NCBI GenBank assembly: GCA_037349105.1
Contig: JAYJMM010000100.1
Span: 496,001 to 560,000 of the forward strand
DNA: 64,000 nucleotides
DNA from: Limnomonas spitsbergensis
Taxonomy: Eukaryota > Chlorophyta > Chlorophyceae > Chlamydomonadales
Direction of reading: 5' to 3'
The position numbers and the translations under genes were made by a program. Positions 1-12,722 of this stretch are shown one piece after another; position 1 is the stretch's first letter, and the number at the start of each line of letters is the position of its first letter. Under the pieces are notes generated by a model, which searched no databases, had not been told where the DNA came from, and saw only the letters and a list, made by a program, of their open reading frames with translations.

Positions 1-87
1 ACACATCTCTCTGTACCCTCCTCTGCATCCTTCCCCTCTGCACCTGTAACTGTCCCCCCTTCTGTACCCTCCCCACCCCTTCCGTAC

Positions 88-3000
88 CTCTCTGAAGGTT
101 ATCGCCTCGGTCATGCCAGGGAATACTACCTCCAGGCGTGCACACAGCGCGTCCGCCACCTCTTCCTTCTTCCGCTCATACTCCTCAGGGCTCAGGTCCT
201 GTGAAAGAAGAATCCAAAAGCAGTTTTGGCACGTGCGAAGAGGGGAGCAAAAATAAGCTTGACAGGTGTGGAGGAAGAAAAAAAACGGACGGGCAGGTGT
301 GGGGCGAGTTAAACCATGGGTATCAGGTTTGAAGAAGGAGCAAAAGCAGGCACAGCCTATTGCCCGGGCCATGTGTCAGGCATGTAGGCATGCCCGGGGG
401 GGGATGGCAGATGACCTGCTGAGGAAGCTGAGGAGAAATGGGATCAGAATCACAAACATCATGTGGAAGAAAATCCTTACTTAATTTTCTTTAGCCTGGG
501 AGTGACTAAGATGAGGCACAGTAATACAGCCAGACACAGCCTATGCACAGCAAAAACCTTCCCCCAACAGCCCTGGCGCCCACCGCACTCCTACCACGCG
601 CACAAACACACACCAGGCTGAGCCCCCTCCCCCTCTCACCCACCGGACATCAATCCAATTATTATATACAGTACTAGCCTCCAACCTCCAACTCACCTCC
701 TAACTCCACCGCAAATGCACCCCCCCTCCCCCCCGACCGAGTAACCGACCCAGCGCCCTCCGTCCCCTCTCACCCACCGGACATCAATCCAACCATTATA
801 AACAGTACTAGCCTCCAACCTCTAACTCACCTCCTAACTCCCCCCCACCCACCCAACCGAGTAACCGACCCAGCCCCCCCCCTTCTCACCTGCCACGCAT
901 CAATCCAATCCGGCGTGAAGGCGTGCACAATATGCCTGCCCTCAGGCGCCAGCGACGGGTCCAGCACTGACGGCATCGAAACAAAGACCGTGCCTCTGGC
1001 CTCCTCCAGCTTGGACCACTCTTCGAGGATGATGTGGTGGCAGTCTGTGCCCTCAGGCAGCACATCGGAGCGGATGCCCATGTGCATGCTGAAGAAGCTG
1101 GGCGCCTTTTTGTATCGCTCCCTGCAAGCAGTACGTCAAGCAGTACGTATTAAGTTGCCAAACAGTGCGCTCGGCCTCCAGCTTTGCCCTCCGGCAGCCT
1201 GTCGTCCACATTACAAGCCTGCAAACGCATGTAAGACTAGCGGAATCCATCAGTTGCCTCCTGCAGCGTCCTTAATCGGATTTCGAGTTGAAAGCCTAGA
1301 TCACAAAAATAATACGTCCTAAACGCTGTGCTTTCCATCCCCGGCTGCGTACCTGAATAAATACCCTCCCTCTGGCAGCCTCTTGTGGCTTGTCCGAAAT
1401 CCAGCCTTCAAAGGTGGCCAGGTGCGCACTCAAATGAGCAATGTCCTCTAGCCTGTTCGCGAGCATGCTTTCCCTGCTGCCCACCTGAACAGCTCCTTCC
1501 CCTCTGGCGGCCCGTTGCTCATAATCTCATGCCAGGCCCATGAATATGTCCAAGCGAGCATATGCTCTCCATCCCCTCTCTGCTACTTAACTGAGCAGCT
1601 TCTCGCCCCCTCTGGCAGCCTCTTGTCCACAACCCAGCCTCGGAATAGGTCCAACCGCGGTACCACCCATCCCTTCGGCTGCCTACCTAAACAGCTTCTC
1701 GCCCTCTGGCAGCCGCTTATCCCCAATCATGCCCTCAAAGGTGTCCCAGCGCGACGCGTTGGAGATGACGGCCTTGGCGCGGAACTGCCGCCCGTCAGCC
1801 AGCCGGACGCCGACCGCCCTCGGGGCCTCGTCCGCAGCCTGCTGCTCCATCATGACCTCCTTCACATTAGCCTTGTACAAGATCTGGCCGCCATGCTCAA
1901 CGATGCCTGCACATTAACAAAGAATGCTCGCACCGGTACATTTCAAACTAAACTTAGGTAAAACACAGATACAAACAATGGTTGCACGTATACAATATAA
2001 TTGGCGTTGGTCATGCAAACCAAGGGTCACCAGGGATGCGAACGATCTGGCTGTTGTGCTCAAAGATACCATGCTCAAAGATGCCCACGTTTAGGTTTGA
2101 TAGGTTGTTCAAACTATAATAACGTTTTAAACCCAGTAACAGTTTAAACCCTAGCCCCATGAACACCCCTGCAACCACCCTTGTTTAAGCCAAAGGACCC
2201 CCTGCACGCACCTTCTGCCACTGTCTCTGCGATGCGTCCAATGCCGCCCACGGGGTATCGGACGCCCCCGTAGTGCCGATCACACATGACCATACCGCTG
2301 GTGACCATGGGCGTCAAGTCAGCCTGCATTCAAACAAGGAAAATGTTAGACAAACAGGCGGCTTCGGCCATAGTCATACACTCACAGCTGTAAATCATGA
2401 TCAGAGTATCAGACATGAGGCATTGGCCTCCTCCTCCTCCTCCTCCTTCTCCGTTGCTTTTTATGGGGCGATTCAGTTTAAACTTAGCTACATCACGGCC
2501 CATGGCTGTGGACTGACGTTGCTGAGTGTGAGCTGAAGCACACAGTGGACGACTGGTGAACCAAGACCTGCTGCTAGGGCCTCCGGCTGTAGGACAACTA
2601 AGGTTAGGACCCCATCAGCCCAGGGCATGATACGGCACAGCTTAAGCCGGATTGTACTACCGAGGTAGCACAATATGGCAGGGTACGGCACGATACGGCG
2701 CAGGTTTATCCATATTGTGCTGCCATGGCCCAGACAGGGACGGCAGAACAGCCAGACAAAGGCTTTGTTTGAATTTAAAACAGCACGGCCATATTGTCTT
2801 GTTGCCTGATGCGCACGCCAGTCAGACCCTGTTGGACCCAAGGTGTCACCCACCAGCACCATGCTGTGTGGGAGGTTAAGCACAGTTTATTTTTCTGATG
2901 CGCTTGTGAGTCAAACTCGTGGGCCTAAGGGTTTAGGGTCAACGCTTCAGGCGCCCTAGGCTAAACCCCTAAACCCGTAACCCAAACCCTGTTGGGCCCC

Positions 3001-6000
3001 AGGTGTCACCCACCTGCACTGTGCTGTACGTGAAGCACTCCATGTCGATGAAACGAAGCAGTTCCGGGTCTGTGATGTAGCGGCGAGCAACGTCACCTGC
3101 AGCAGCAACAGAGGCGGGTGTTTCAGATTGATCAGTTTTTTACAGGGCTTTAGGGTATAGGGTTCTAGGGTTTAGGGTTTGGATTTATCAGTTGTTCACA
3201 GGGCTTTCTGTCTTGCTGACAGGTGGATTCCACACTTCCCTCCATCCCTCCTACCTGCAGCAACAGAGGTGGACGTTTCGGATTCATAAAGTTCGTACGA
3301 GGGCAGACGATCGCCAAGCGCCTTATTACAGAGCTTTCCTGTCTGAGACAGATTGGTTCCATACTTCCACATTTCCCTCCCTCCTGTAGGGCTCAATCGA
3401 TACCTGCCTGTCAGTCAGTCACGGTTTCTTTCGTGTGCAACAGACCACCTTTGGGGTCCACTGGGCGATAACTGACGGACAAATAGGGACTGACCATTGA
3501 CTGCCCTTGAGCCAGTGGCCCAAGCAGCAGGGGCTTGCTGCATCTAGCCCTGCCGGCTGTAGCACGCCTTGCAGCTGAAGTGTAGCTGAAGTGTAGCTGA
3601 CGCATGATGACAGATAAGCAATCGTAACATCTTTGCTTTCAAACCAGCAGTCGTTATAGAACCACCCCAGTCCACTTAGCGCAGGGCGGGGGAGGGGAGG
3701 GGAGGGGAGGGGAGGGGAGGGGAGGGGAGGGGAGGGGAGGGAAGGGGAGGGGAGGGCAGTTAATTCATTCTAGCTTGCAGGGTTGAGGGATCAGCCAAAA
3801 ATGCAGTGTCAGGGTTTGATGGTAAGACTAAGGGTCTAGGGTTTTAGGGTCCAAGCTTACCCATGAGTTTAGGTTTTAATGGTCCAGGCTTACCTGTGGT
3901 TTAGGGCTCAGGGTTTAGGGTTCAGGGTTTAGGCTTACCAGTGTTGACCGGTAGGTATGAGGCCAGCGTGAGACAAGCGATCGGGTTGTTGACAAACTGC
4001 TGCATCAGGTAGCGCGGCTCCTCTAGCGACTTGAGCTCAATTGAGTTCAGGCCACGGAACACCTGCAAGAAGAAAAAGAACACAATTGATTACGGTAATC
4101 AATTAATAACTCAGTCGAGTTCAGGCCACGGCGCATCTGCAAGAAGAATAACAAAATTAAGAAATAAATAATCAATCGATTGAGTCCAGGCCACGGCGCA
4201 CCTTCAAGATAAAAATAGACAAAAAATAAATAATCAAGTCAATCGAGTTCAGGCCACGAAATTGGCACATGCAAAACAAAGTAACAGCAAGATTCATTAA
4301 TAGCTGCTGCATATGAGGTAGCGCGGCTACTCCAGCAACTCAAGCTCAGTCAGGTTCAGGCCACGGAATGCCTAAAATACCGTAAAATACCGGAATGTGT
4401 AAAATACCGTAAAATAAATGCCTAAAATACCGTTAAGTACCGGAAAGCCAAAAATAAACACACCGTAGTGTTACGATGGTTTGGTGATACACTTTGGTTA
4501 TACGAACAAAAGAATATTTGATTTGCCTTCCCTCGGGTATCGAAAAATGTTTTCTTTTAAAAATGCCCTCTGGGCAAACGGTTGACAAAATCTCTTACTT
4601 TCCGACTGGAAAGTGGCGTCGACGATCGATAATTAGTAAATTGATGAAGTCATGAACCTGCCCCCCCGCTCCTCCCACCAGCTCCCCCCCCGCAACGTCC
4701 ACCCGCAGCCGCTCCTTCTCCACACAACAACTGCACACACCCATCCCACACTTTATATACCTATGAAAGTGTGAATCAATCGGTCGAACAAGGACCCAGC
4801 CAAGTTCGCCTGATTGATCACGGTTCGCTCTGTCTGGCCCTTTCGTAAAAGGCTGTGGGTGGTTGCGTCACCTTGGTAACAACAAGAAGGCGCATGCACT
4901 CACCCATCCCACACTTGATATATCTAAAAGTGTGAATACATCGGTCGAACGAGGAGCATGCGCTCACCGTCCAGCACTCGTCGTAGAAACCTTTCATGCG
5001 CGACGATAGATTAAATTACCTGCTGCGCGGCGTAAGATCAAAGTTTCGCCGCTGCGCGGCCGTCTTTCAATTATTGTTTTGCTGTGCGACGAACATTTAA
5101 ATTACCAAATATTTTGCTGCTACCGGTATGTTGATTTACGGCACCTAAAAATGTGCATCAATCGGTCGAAAAAGGCGCATGCGCTCACCGTCCAGCACTC
5201 GTCATAGAAGCCTTTAATGCCCTTGCTCTCGTGCGGAAAGCAGGCGCTGAGCTCCGCAACAAAGTCCTCATACTTCCGCCAGACCTGCACGTTGAGGCCC
5301 TCTGGAAAGCGGCTGCTCTTTGGGAGGTGGTAGTGCACCTATGCCAGGGGGGGAACGAGGTTGAGTCAATCGTGGTTGGAAGAAGGGGGGGACGGGTTGG
5401 GTATAATAAAGTTTAGGGAGCAGAGAGGGAGGTGGTACTGCGCCTGTGAAAGGAGGGACAATATGTGGAGAAAACATGGTTGATGGGTTTAGGACAAGAC
5501 GGGTTAGGGAGCGGAGAGGGAGGTGGTAGTGCGCCTGTGCAAGGAGGGACAATATGTGGAGAAAACATGGTTGACAGGTTTAGGACAAGATGGGTTAGGG
5601 AGCGGAAAGGGAGGTGGTAGTGTGCCTGTGCAAGGAGGGACAATATGTGGAGAAAACATGGTTGATGGGTATAGGACAAGTCGGGTTTGGGAGTGGAGAG
5701 GGAGGTGGTAGTGCCCCTGGCAAGGAGGGACAATATGTGGAGAAAACATGGTTGACAGGTTAAGGACAAGACGGGTTAGGGAGCGGAGAGGGAGGTGGTA
5801 GTGTGCCTGTGCAAGGAGGGACAATATGTGGAGAAAACATGGTTGATGGGTTTAGGACAAGACGGGTTAGGGAGACGGGGTAGTGAAACCAGGGGGTGGG
5901 TAGTGAAAACAGGGGGGGGTAGTGCAACCAGGGGGGGGTAGTGCAACCAGGGGGGGGGTAGTGCAACCAGGGGGGGGGGTAGTGCAACCAGGGGGGGGTA

Positions 6001-8008
6001 GTGCAACCAGGGGGGGAGTAGTGCAACCAGGGGGGGGGGGGTAGTGCAACCAGGGGGGGGGGTAGTGCAACCAGGGGGGGGGTAGTGCAACCAGGGGGGG
6101 GGTAGTGCAACCAGGGGGGGGGGTAGTGCAACCAGGGGGGGGGGTAGTGCAACCAGGGGGGGGGGGTAGTGCAACCAGGGGGGGGGGGTAGTGCAACCAG
6201 GGGGGGGTAGTGCAACCAGGGGGGGGTAGTGCAACCAGGGGGGGGGTAGTGCAACCAGGGGGGGGGTAGTGCAACCAGGGGGGGGGTAGTGCAACCAGGG
6301 GGGGGTAGTGCAACCAGGGGGGGGTAGTGCAACCAGGGGGGGGGTAGTGAAACCAGGGGGGGGGGGAGTGCAACCAGGGGGGGGGGTAGTGAAACCAGGG
6401 GGGTGAAACTGCACTAGGGGGGTTTAGTTGGTTTTTTTTTTTTAAATCAATTATGTGCTGTGGACAGGTAGACAGTAGTGAAACTGTGCGAGTGGTTAGG
6501 GTTTAGGAGAAGCATGGCTGTGGGAACGGGTTAAGGTTGTAGGGTTAAGGGTTAAGGGTTTAGGGTTAGGATAAGCATGGCTGGGGGAACGGGTTAAGGG
6601 TTAACATCCCCCAGCCCTCCAACCCACCCACCCCACTCTGTCCAAACCTCAGGCACACACCTGCGTCGGGTCAGGTACCGAGGCCAGCGTCTTCCCGACG
6701 GCCTCCAGGCACTTGGTGATCAGGTTTGTGGATCCCTCACTCCCTAGACCGAACATCATGGAGGAGCCGACGTCGAATGTGTAGCCCTCGCGCTTGAAGT
6801 GGCCCGCGCTGCCACCCGGCAGAAGGTACCTGGTTTGGGTGAAGAGTTGTAGGATGATCCGTGTTGGTTGGACTGGGAATGTACAGCCCTCATACTGGGA
6901 GTGCCCCACATGGTAGAAATATCGGGGTTGGGAGGGCTGGTGGTTGGAGTGTGAACGTGGCTGAGCAAGAACAGGCCTATTGGGCCTTGGCCTGGTTGGG
7001 AGTGCGGCGGCTAAAACCCCATGGGCACGTGCCATGCATGTTGGGCACAGCCTTTGTTCCCACTCTATGCTGCCCTGTGAGATCCCACGCGACTGTGCCG
7101 GATCTTCTAGATCTGGAATATACGTCCTTCAGGCTGGGGGCATGTGACACCTTCGAGATGCTTGGTATAGACAATGTCTGTTCTGGGGTGCTGCCCCTGG
7201 CAGAGGGTCCAAGCAGGTCAAAGGCCAGCCTTTTGATAAAAACGAGTAAAGCTGGGTCAGCCAGGTCCTTTGCAGGACAGACGCAGGGCATGGGCACCCC
7301 GTGTGCGCACTGCCAAACATGCTCACACTTGGCATGCCTGCATGGCTTACTTTTCGAGCACCAAGACCTTCGCCCCTTGGGTGACCATTTGGGACGCTGT
7401 TGTAAGCCCTCCCATGCCGCTGCCAATGATGATGGCGTCGTATTCGATGTCGGTGGACGCTGACGTGGAGAGCGTTGCGACATGGGCCTCAGACGGATAT
7501 TTGCTCCGAGGAGTAGAGGCGGAGGCATTCAAACTGCGCAGGCCATGTGCTAATGGCTGTACAGCACCCTGAAAGTCGATGCGAAAATGGCAAGGGATGT
7601 CGTCGAAGGGGCCATACACTCATACAGCTGAAAGGCGGGATAGTCTTCAGAAAAAGAAGGTGGAATGGGTGGGAAATTTGCAGCATCAAGCTTATTATTT
7701 GATCCCACGGAATAATGCATACTTAAGTTTACTTTCAAGAGGAGGGAGGTTGCAGGACAGGGTTGCAGCACACGAAATTTGGCTGCGCGCTGCGTCGCAC
7801 CTTGTGCTGAGCAACCAAAGGCTTTGGAATCATGTAGTCACGCTGTGAGCAAGAAGGTCTGCGGGCGAAGTCGCAGACGACAACCATCACATGTCAGGTC
7901 CCGAGAGGGGGACAAATCGGTCTTCGCGCAACTGTCAAGGTCGTACCTGGTGAGGTGCAAGCTTGTGTGCTTTGATATGGAGAAGCATGGCGCGCGGTTG
8001 TGCAGCAT
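88..8008 (-). CDS. CRTISO: Carotenoid isomerase (prolycopene isomerase), 3' end outside window
   Basis: Plastid FAD-dependent enzyme that turns poly-cis prolycopene into all-trans lycopene. Exons in transcription order: 8008-7947 (tentative), 7533-7351, 6829-6661, 5338-5189, 4062-3939, 3096-3014, 2323-2212, 1906-1687, 1121-890, 198-88; from 7351 down all phases agree (482 codons in window). Visible marks: dinucleotide-binding IIGSGMGG followed by [49 protein letters not shown] and [13 protein letters not shown] blocks in the family order. The gene runs off the left edge after ITFRE, so the C-terminal exon or exons are missing. The 5' end is uncertain: the frame holding the FAD motif has no ATG upstream of it and is closed by TGA just before 7619. 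A small exon starting MLHNRAPCF, transit-peptide-like, joins in phase. I infer chloroplast targeting. Family identity is very secure; the first two exon borders are not. Confidence 0.93.
630..885 (-). repeat. Two decayed copies of the CRTISO exon 890-1121 3' edge in its downstream intron
   Basis: The true exon end reads, on the plus strand, CTCACCTGCC then ATCAATCCAAT. Near-copies lie at about 636-662 and 770-797 (CTCACCCACCGGACATC, then AATCCAA). Each is embedded in a roughly 130-bp intronic unit that also repeats TACAGTACTAGCCTCCAACC. Only the exon edge with its donor and adjoining intron is duplicated, not the whole exon. Confidence 0.75.
1340..1686 (-). repeat. Three decayed copies of the CRTISO exon 1687-1906 3' edge
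   Basis: The exon end with the EGEKLFR-type codons and donor (plus strand CCTAAACAGCTTCTCGCC, then TCTGGCAGCC) recurs with substitutions at about 1350-1425, 1484-1535 and 1587-1660. All copies lie in the intron just downstream of the real exon. Confidence 0.8.
3684..3757. repeat. (GGGGA)n simple repeat
   Basis: Short uninterrupted G-rich microsatellite in a CRTISO intron. Confidence 0.95.
4098..4378 (-). repeat. Four decayed copies of the CRTISO exon 3939-4062 5' edge
   Basis: The acceptor and first codons (plus strand GAGTTCAGGCCACGG, then CACCTGCAAGA) recur at about 4110-4146, 4178-4208, 4235-4265 and 4303-4372. The last copy is longest and also keeps the GGTAGCGCGGCT part of the exon. 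In the sense direction it holds an in-frame TAG, so it is not a usable exon. Confidence 0.85.
4960..5005 (-). repeat. Copy of the CRTISO exon 5189-5338 3' edge with its donor
   Basis: Plus strand GCGCTCACCGTCCAGCACTC, then GTCGTAGAAACCTTTCATGC, matches the genuine junction at about 5181-5220 with a few changes. The adjoining intron (ATCGGTCGAA block) is copied as well and recurs a third time near 4778. Confidence 0.85.
5413..5875 (-). repeat. About six tandem copies (about 80 bp) of the CRTISO exon 5189-5338 5' edge
   Basis: The real acceptor region reads GGGAGGTGGTAGTGCACCT on the plus strand at about 5322-5340. The core GGGAGGTGGTAGTGC, followed by GGAGGGACAATATGTGG and GAAAACATGGTTGA, repeats from 5413 to 5875 with high identity. 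Long open frames here are by-products of the repeat. Confidence 0.85.
5880..6415. repeat. G-run minisatellite, unit about 20 bp (GGTAGTGCAACCAG plus a run of 5-10 G)
   Basis: Roughly 25 units, each with a poly-G run of variable length, lie in the CRTISO intron directly beside the previous array. The conserved GGTAGTGCA core also occurs in the adjacent exon-edge repeat, which suggests descent from it. The G-rich strand is the template strand, so the transcript would carry C runs. Confidence 0.9.
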
Positions 8009-11000
8009 GGCTGAAACCCTCGAGCGTTGCTGTTTCTTTGCTTCAGTGGTCAGAACTGAGGAACACTTGGTTTGCGTATTGGCTTGAACTGCTTGTACTA
8101 AGGGATGCGGTGATGTTATATAGATAAAACACTTTATAAACTCTATCTTGCTCTGGTCATTTGAGGGCCATCTCGACGTACAATGCCACGATAGCTGAAT
8201 GGCCCGCCTCTGTCCATACTACCGGTATTCCCTTAGAGGCAAAATGCTCTTGGCGCTTACCACGTTTGGGACTGCCCAACATCTGGTTCTTTCTCACAGA
8301 AAGTAGCAGGTCATGCCTTGACTGCATATTTCGGCCTGTCGAGCTGGCATGTAGGAGTCGTCCCCGTCAGCAAGTTCATGATGGTGTCGGACCAAATGCG
8401 TGTGCCTACACCCCTCTTGCAAACCACGCAGATTGACAGATGACAAAATTCGTTTAGCTTAGCCGACTGGGCTGTCTGGCGACATTAGGATGCGAGACAA
8501 TTAGACACGTCTGGCCTGAGGACTTGAAAAGCCCACCCAGCAGCGAAATCGCGTAGGCTGAAGCTACACTCCACATGCCAGTATTCTATCTCCAGCTCTG
8601 ATGATACGAGGTATCCGCAAACGAAAGTGCCAATTTAAGAAAGCTTCAATTTTTACAAGAAATGACACCTACCTGATGCCATGCACCGGGATCCCTGCCG
8701 AGCAACAGTGCACAGGCAGCTGTGCCATGCCTGCTGGGGAAATATATCACATGCATACTGTTGTGATTGCATGCGTCAGCCTGACATGGCTGATGACATG
8801 CTACCCAGCTGGACCTGGTGTCACGACGTATGGGTGCACCGCACGCAGGGGTGGCTTGTACTTTCTTTTTGGTTTCGGATCCATTATGTTTTGTGGTACT
8901 TCGAGAATGCCTGGCTCGTTCCAGGCATTCTTCTCTTCTTACTCAAGTATACACGAAGTTGAATCACCCCGTTTTAATCTGTTCTGGGACTAATTGTCTG
9001 CCTGCGATATTTCGGCCCCTTATCAAGGCCAGGAAACTACACTGGAAGGAGATCTCTAGTTAACTCTACACTGATCCTTTCGCTCTTAAGACCACATCAC
9101 TAAGTATCGAAGCATGGACACTACACTGTGCGAATAGCTCTAGTTACACACTACACTTATTCGCTATCTCTAGTTCCATCTCCTCTACTTCCACTCCTCA
9201 TTCTTCTAATTCTTCTTGTTCTCTCGCTTGACACCTCTACACTGCGAGCTCTCAGCTCAATCTCTAGAACTTAAGTCGACACTGCAAGCTGCTTCCCCAG
9301 CCTTTCCTGGCTACCAAGTCGATCATCTGATCTTTCAGTTGATCTTCTCCATCAAGAGTCGTTCAATCAGCTCTACACTCTTCATCACTTCGGGCAGCTT
9401 CGTCCACAAGTCCGATCTAAGCCGCCCCAACCTGTCAACTGTCGACATCAGTGCATCAGTCTTCACCAGGGTCGACTTCACTTCGTAACTTCTGTCAACA
9501 GTAAGGGAAGAATCATCAAAGGTTAGTGCAGTAACCCGAGGATTAAGTCGAGGATAATCTGGTGCCAGCCAGATTATCGCTCCTGAACAGCAGGTTACCC
9601 TTGATAAAGGGCTCCTAGCACTCCTTTACTCCATGCGAGATCAAATCAAAAAATCAAAATCAAACTTGCGACATACCATGTTACATGTCATGACGTTTTG
9701 GTGTGATGGCTGTCTGCTGCTTTCACTACACTAAGTGTGAGGCTAGCTGCCCAACCCTTGAAAACCCGGCACAGAAAAGTAGCCTGGGTGCACTCATCCC
9801 TCATCCTCAGATGTGAAGTGGATTTTTTCATTTTTGCGGAACAAAAGCGAGTAGGAACAGGGCACACGCACACCCAACAAGCACTTACACGGCCACAAGG
9901 ACACATGCGGAAAGAATTAGGTATGCAAAAGGATATAGTACCCCTATTCTAAAATCAGACAATCTCAAAATCACCGCTTTTGTCATACTTGAATCACCAA
10001 CTGTATTTTGGGGATCCAGTTGATCCCCGAAACAGGCTGAGAGCGTTAAGCCAGTCGCCTTGACACCTCTCTATAATGACTATGCCTGATACCTCCACTC
10101 TTTATGGGGCGCAGTACTCAGCGCAGTGCTCTCCCACAACACATCCTCAAGGCCATGCATGGGGTTCTTAGCAGTGCCCAGCAGAGTCGCGAAGGACCGA
10201 CAAAACAGATATTACCGTAGATGTCCCTACCTACAACCACCAAGAAATAAAACTACTTTTGGCCCCGAGGTTAACCCTAGACCCTAAACCATAAACCCAA
10301 AACCTAAAAAAAACTAATTGCCTCACTCAAAGGCAAAGAATGTCTACGGTACAATATGGCTAGCTCGTGCGCTTAGGACTCTGACACCCAGATACCGTAT
10401 AAGGGACTTAAAGTGTCATGCAAGATGGACACAGTACAATGGTAATCTTCTGAATGAAGAACATAAAAATTCTCGTGACACGGTAATGAAGCTAACATCA
10501 CGACCGAACATTGCCAAACCCTGACCAGGAGCACGGTAGGAAGCTGGCTGCCAAATACGGTCAGTACAGCAAAGTGAGGTTATCTGAGTTACAACAGCTC
10601 AAACCAAAACCACACGTCAGGCCTATTCAAATTCTTGATGTATGTTGCGAAGGTATCTTGTTTTATAAAATGGTCAGGCATACCGGTAATTGCACAAGGG
10701 GGACACGGTCCCTAAGCACTGATGACGTTTAGGTACTAGAGTGCCAGGTTGACAGAAGGCTTCATAGCCATGTTTAGCCGGCCAGCGCCACAGAGGTATC
10801 AAAAGGTTTACACAGCGTCCCCTGGGTCAGCCAGCTTGGCTCCACAGGTGAAGCACACAATCTTAATGGCTGTGGGATAGCCGGTCGGCGCCACAGGGAC
10901 TTAATGTGGCAAAAAGTCTACATACCGGTACATGGTTGTTAAAAAGGTGGGAGGGCGCGACTTGGGCAGCAATTAACTGAAATAACATGGCGGTGTTTAG

Positions 11001-12722
11001 AAAGCCATGTTTGTTTTTTTTATAAACGAGCTGGCGGAATGCCAGAAATTCTCAGCTTAAAGGTGTGTCTTGAAGCAGGCCGAGGCTGTAAGATCTTTAA
11101 AAAGGTAATACCGTATTATTCCACTTACCAGTCCGAAAAAGCAAGCCACTTCAATCTGTCAGGTGTTTTTGAATTTTGGAATCCTGCAGTGAAATTGCAG
11201 GGTTCAAAATTTCGAATCTTAATTTATTTAGTGAAGGTTGTCCTGAATGTTGCCTCCTAGTCCTTCAGTGCGCGCTTGTATTGGCGTCCTCCCAATTTTC
11301 TCTGTGTATGTGCTCGTTTGGTTTGTCATGCCTGTGTCTCCTTGTTGCGGGGTTTAGGTTCTGGTTCTTGACTCTGGTGCATCCTCCGGTTCGCTCTGCT
11401 GCGTGGTCTTTTCGAACAAGGCTGTGGGTGCCTATGTTAACTCTGTGGCAACAACTAAAAAGCAAACATTGGTGCCTTGTACACACAGTTAGGAATGCCC
11501 TCACTGCTTACTTCACAAGTTCCCTTTCAGTGCATGGGCTTGCACTCATTCCTTTCCTTTTGCTGCAACCGGTGATTTTTCAACATGCTTGCGCAAGAGT
11601 TCAGCAACACAACAGCCTACGGACGTGGTGCGAAGCAAGCCACCGACTGTCAGTAGGTGAGTAGGTCACCCAACAAGGTTTGGTCCCTCACCTGCCCAGC
11701 TGTGGCAGCCCCCCGGCCTGCCATTCTTGGTCTAGCACCCACTGAATAGAAGGGAAGAAAGCGGCACCTATAGCCATATATAATTACATGGCTTGCGTTG
11801 CTACGTAGGGCCCAGTGCCGTTATAAACATGGCTAGATCATTCAACTTAAACTCCCTCCTAGGACTTGAGGTTGAAGCATAACCCCTGAGGCACAAACCC
11901 TGAACCCCCAAACAGGGCGTTGCAAATTGGTCAACATAGCAGTACATGTAACTTTTGCAAGCCAGCATGCACACAGTCACACTGCTCTAGCGATGTCGAA
12001 CATGTCCATGGCGTTACATCTCTGGGCCCCACTCAGGAAGGCTCGGCCATAAGGGCGCCCAAGTGTTCAGATGGGAGAATAGGATAAACAAAAAGGAAGA
12101 GTGGGAGGGGGGAAGGGGGAGAAAATAAAGGTCGGAAAGGCAAACGTCGAACATGTAATATTCTCTCAATGAAACAACGGAGAAACCGAATTAAATTACC
12201 AAAATTTGATGGATCACTTGATAGAGGGCATGAAGGCTCGTAAATGGTACCAGTGCTCTAATAGCAAGCTGGCGTAGCTCATTAACGTTATGCCAACAAG
12301 TTGGTGAAAGAGTTGCAGGGGAGGTGGCAAGGCCAGGTGTGTCAGACCCACACTGCACTGCGCGATGATGATTAAATTATAAACTGGTTGTCAGCGCCTT
12401 ATTTGCTATTACGCGTTTTTCAGGCTGCATCATCACTAAAAAACAATCTATCCCAGCCGTCATTCAACCGCCATGACATGCCTCGCCGCCTGCTGCGCTG
12501 ACTGTCCCTTTCATTGTTCTCAGCTGCCCAAGCGTATGCTTCCCTCAGTGTCACATCTCGCCTGTTCGATGAATCTATCCTCACGCAAACCAGACTGGTC
12601 CCAACACCAATCCGGACAGACAGAAGCGAAAGCGACAGTGCCATCCATCGCCAGACACAAGCTAGAACTGGAGCACAGAATCCTTAGATGCATCCGGCCT
12701 GAAAGGCAGTGCCATGAGATCC
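8009..12722. other. Interval without a recognised gene between CRTISO and the AHI1-like gene
   Basis: It lies upstream of CRTISO (its promoter should start near 8010) and downstream of the AHI1-like stop. Open frames are short and resemble no family I know. Contents: a pyrimidine-rich, lower-GC stretch at about 9060-9500; a perfect 10-bp inverted repeat (GATAATCTGG / CCAGATTATC) at about 9552-9577; two imperfect copies of a roughly 50-bp block containing AGCCGG and GGCGCCACAG near 10775 and 10875; a family A repeat near 11390; and a repeat at 11941-12062 that recurs elsewhere in the window. A minus-strand 74-codon frame at 12420-12644 is unassigned. Confidence 0.5.

Noticed and set aside
5760..6414. 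Minus-strand Pro-rich frames of 168-212 codons
   Set aside because: Pure translation of the poly-G minisatellite in a CRTISO intron; no domain.
9060..9600. Possible LTR or retroelement leader (pyrimidine-rich, lower GC, hairpin)
   Set aside because: No second long repeat, primer-binding site or coding region could be found in the window.
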